DNA of 5,513 bases from Ruminococcaceae bacterium UBA3220 (GTDB lineage Bacteria > Bacillota > Clostridia > Oscillospirales > Acutalibacteraceae). Of the stretch, positions 4,779 through 5,513 are shown piece by piece. The stretch lies in NCBI GenBank assembly GCA_002363095.1, contig DEWC01000099.1, forward strand, positions 1 through 5,513, given 5' to 3'. A program made the position numbers and the translations under genes. Position 1 is the stretch's first letter, and the number at the start of each line of letters is the position of its first letter. Under the pieces are notes generated by a model, which saw only the letters and a list, made by a program, of their open reading frames with translations, was not told the DNA's origin and did no database searches.

Positions 4779-5513
4779 TTATTTGCCTGCCGCCTTAACG
4801 ATTACCGAAAAGTCCTCCGCTTTAAGCGAAGCACCGCCGATAAGGCCGCCGTCTACATTATATTTTGAAAGAAGTTCGTCGGCGTTCTTGGCGTTCATCG
4901 AACCGCCGTACTGAACGGTAACGGTCTCGGCAACATCCTTGCCGTAGGCTTCCGCAATAGCGGCACGGACAAAACCGTTTCCTTCGTCAGCCTGGTCTGC
5001 GGTAGCGGTTACGCCTGTACCGATTGCCCAAACCGGCTCATAGGCGATGATCACATTTTTAAGCTGTTCTGCGGTTACATTTGTAAGCGCCATTTTTGTC
5101 TGATATTTAAGCAGTGTTTCGGTGTAGCCGAGTTCTCTCTGCTCCAAGGTCTCGCCAACGCAAACAATCGCTTTAAGCCCTGCATTTAACGCGGCAAGGG
5201 TGCGAAGGTTTACGGTCTGGTCGGTCTCGCCGAAATACTGCCTTCTCTCACTATGACCGATAACAACATACTCTACACCGCATTCTTTAAGCATATCTGC
5301 GCTGATTTCGCCGGTGTAAGCGCCGGATGCCTTGAAGTGAACATTCTCGGCACCGATTTTGATATTTGAACCTTTTGTCGCCTGAACAGCGGCGGAAATA
5401 TCAACGAAAGGCACGCATAAAACGACATCGCAACCTGCGTCCTTAACGAGCGGTTTCATTTCATTTATAAGAGCCGTCGCCTCCGAAGGGGTTTTGTTCA
5501 TCTTCCAGTTGCC
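4779..5513 (-). CDS. tpiA: Triose-phosphate isomerase (start outside the window)
   Basis: This cytosolic (beta/alpha)8-barrel enzyme interconverts dihydroxyacetone phosphate and glyceraldehyde 3-phosphate. The visible 244 residues run from the N-terminal signature to the stop. The last 12 bases of the window encode Gly-Asn-Trp-Lys directly before Met-Asn-Lys, so the ATG at 5501 is internal. It belongs to the GNWKMN motif holding the catalytic Asn and Lys, and only about 5-10 N-terminal residues are missing. Other hallmarks are the catalytic His in VVIGHSERR (codon at 5253-5255), the catalytic Glu in AYEPVWAIGTG (codon at 5037-5039, with the flexible loop after it), and the phosphate-binding segments QYGGSM and GGLIGGASL near the C-terminus. 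It lies upstream of gpmI on the same strand; its promoter is beyond the window. No defect is visible. Confidence 0.97.
   Translation of the reverse strand, partial: GNWKMNKTPSEATALINEMKPLVKDAGCDVVLCVPFVDISAAVQATKGSNIKIGAENVHFKASGAYTGEISADMLKECGVEYVVIGHSERRQYFGETDQTVNLRTLAALNAGLKAIVCVGETLEQRELGYTETLLKYQTKMALTNVTAEQLKNVIIAYEPVWAIGTGVTATADQADEGNGFVRAAIAEAYGKDVAETVTVQYGGSMNAKNADELLSKYNVDGGLIGGASLKAEDFSVIVKAAGK

Noticed and set aside
5499..5501. ATG at 5501 as the true tpiA start
   Set aside because: The window edge still encodes Gly-Asn-Trp-Lys in frame before it, the conserved family N-terminus with the catalytic Lys, so the gene starts beyond the window.

Overview
The window looks like a chromosomal segment of a low-to-mid GC Bacillota, most likely an anaerobic gut-type member of class Clostridia (Oscillospiraceae/Ruminococcaceae-like). 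This is an inference. It rests on the tpiA-gpmI glycolytic pair, strong AGGAG-type ribosome binding sites, a sigma-A-like promoter with a lysine (L box) riboswitch, a tRNA with an encoded CCA, and small hairpin repeats between genes. No marker in the window fixes the species.

Layout from left to right: (1) positions 1-405, plus strand, are the 3' end of an unrecognised, probably surface-exposed protein. (2) Positions 423-521 hold small GATTT-spaced hairpins ending in a strong terminator that can work in both directions. (3) tRNA-Gly(CCC) lies on the minus strand at 524-597, with its own consensus promoter at 618-646. (4) Two inverted repeats lie between this promoter and the divergent promoter at 719-747. 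(5) The plus-strand leader carries a complete lysine riboswitch (about 773-942), a factor-independent terminator (971-1003) and an RBS. It controls a 624-aa NhaC-family transporter (1030-2904), which ends at a strong terminator. (6) The convergent intergenic region 2905-3180 is a patchwork of hairpins, a 9-bp direct repeat and a 7-bp tandem repeat. (7) The minus strand carries gpmI (3181-4713) and the 3' part of tpiA (4779-5513, running off the window), a piece of a lower-glycolysis operon transcribed tpiA then gpmI.

How the parts work together: the riboswitch identifies the likely substrate of the NhaC-family carrier. Sequence alone would suggest a Na+/H+ antiporter, but a lysine-sensing leader points to the lysine transporter subgroup often called LysW. 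With lysine abundant, the aptamer should fold, the terminator form and import be shut off. tpiA and gpmI encode two central glycolytic enzymes and are unrelated in function to the transporter.

I found no wholly undescribed system. The items most worth a second look are the transporter's long, purely acidic N-terminal extension, the GATTT-spaced hairpins beside the tRNA, and the 7-bp tandem repeat running through the gpmI stop codon.
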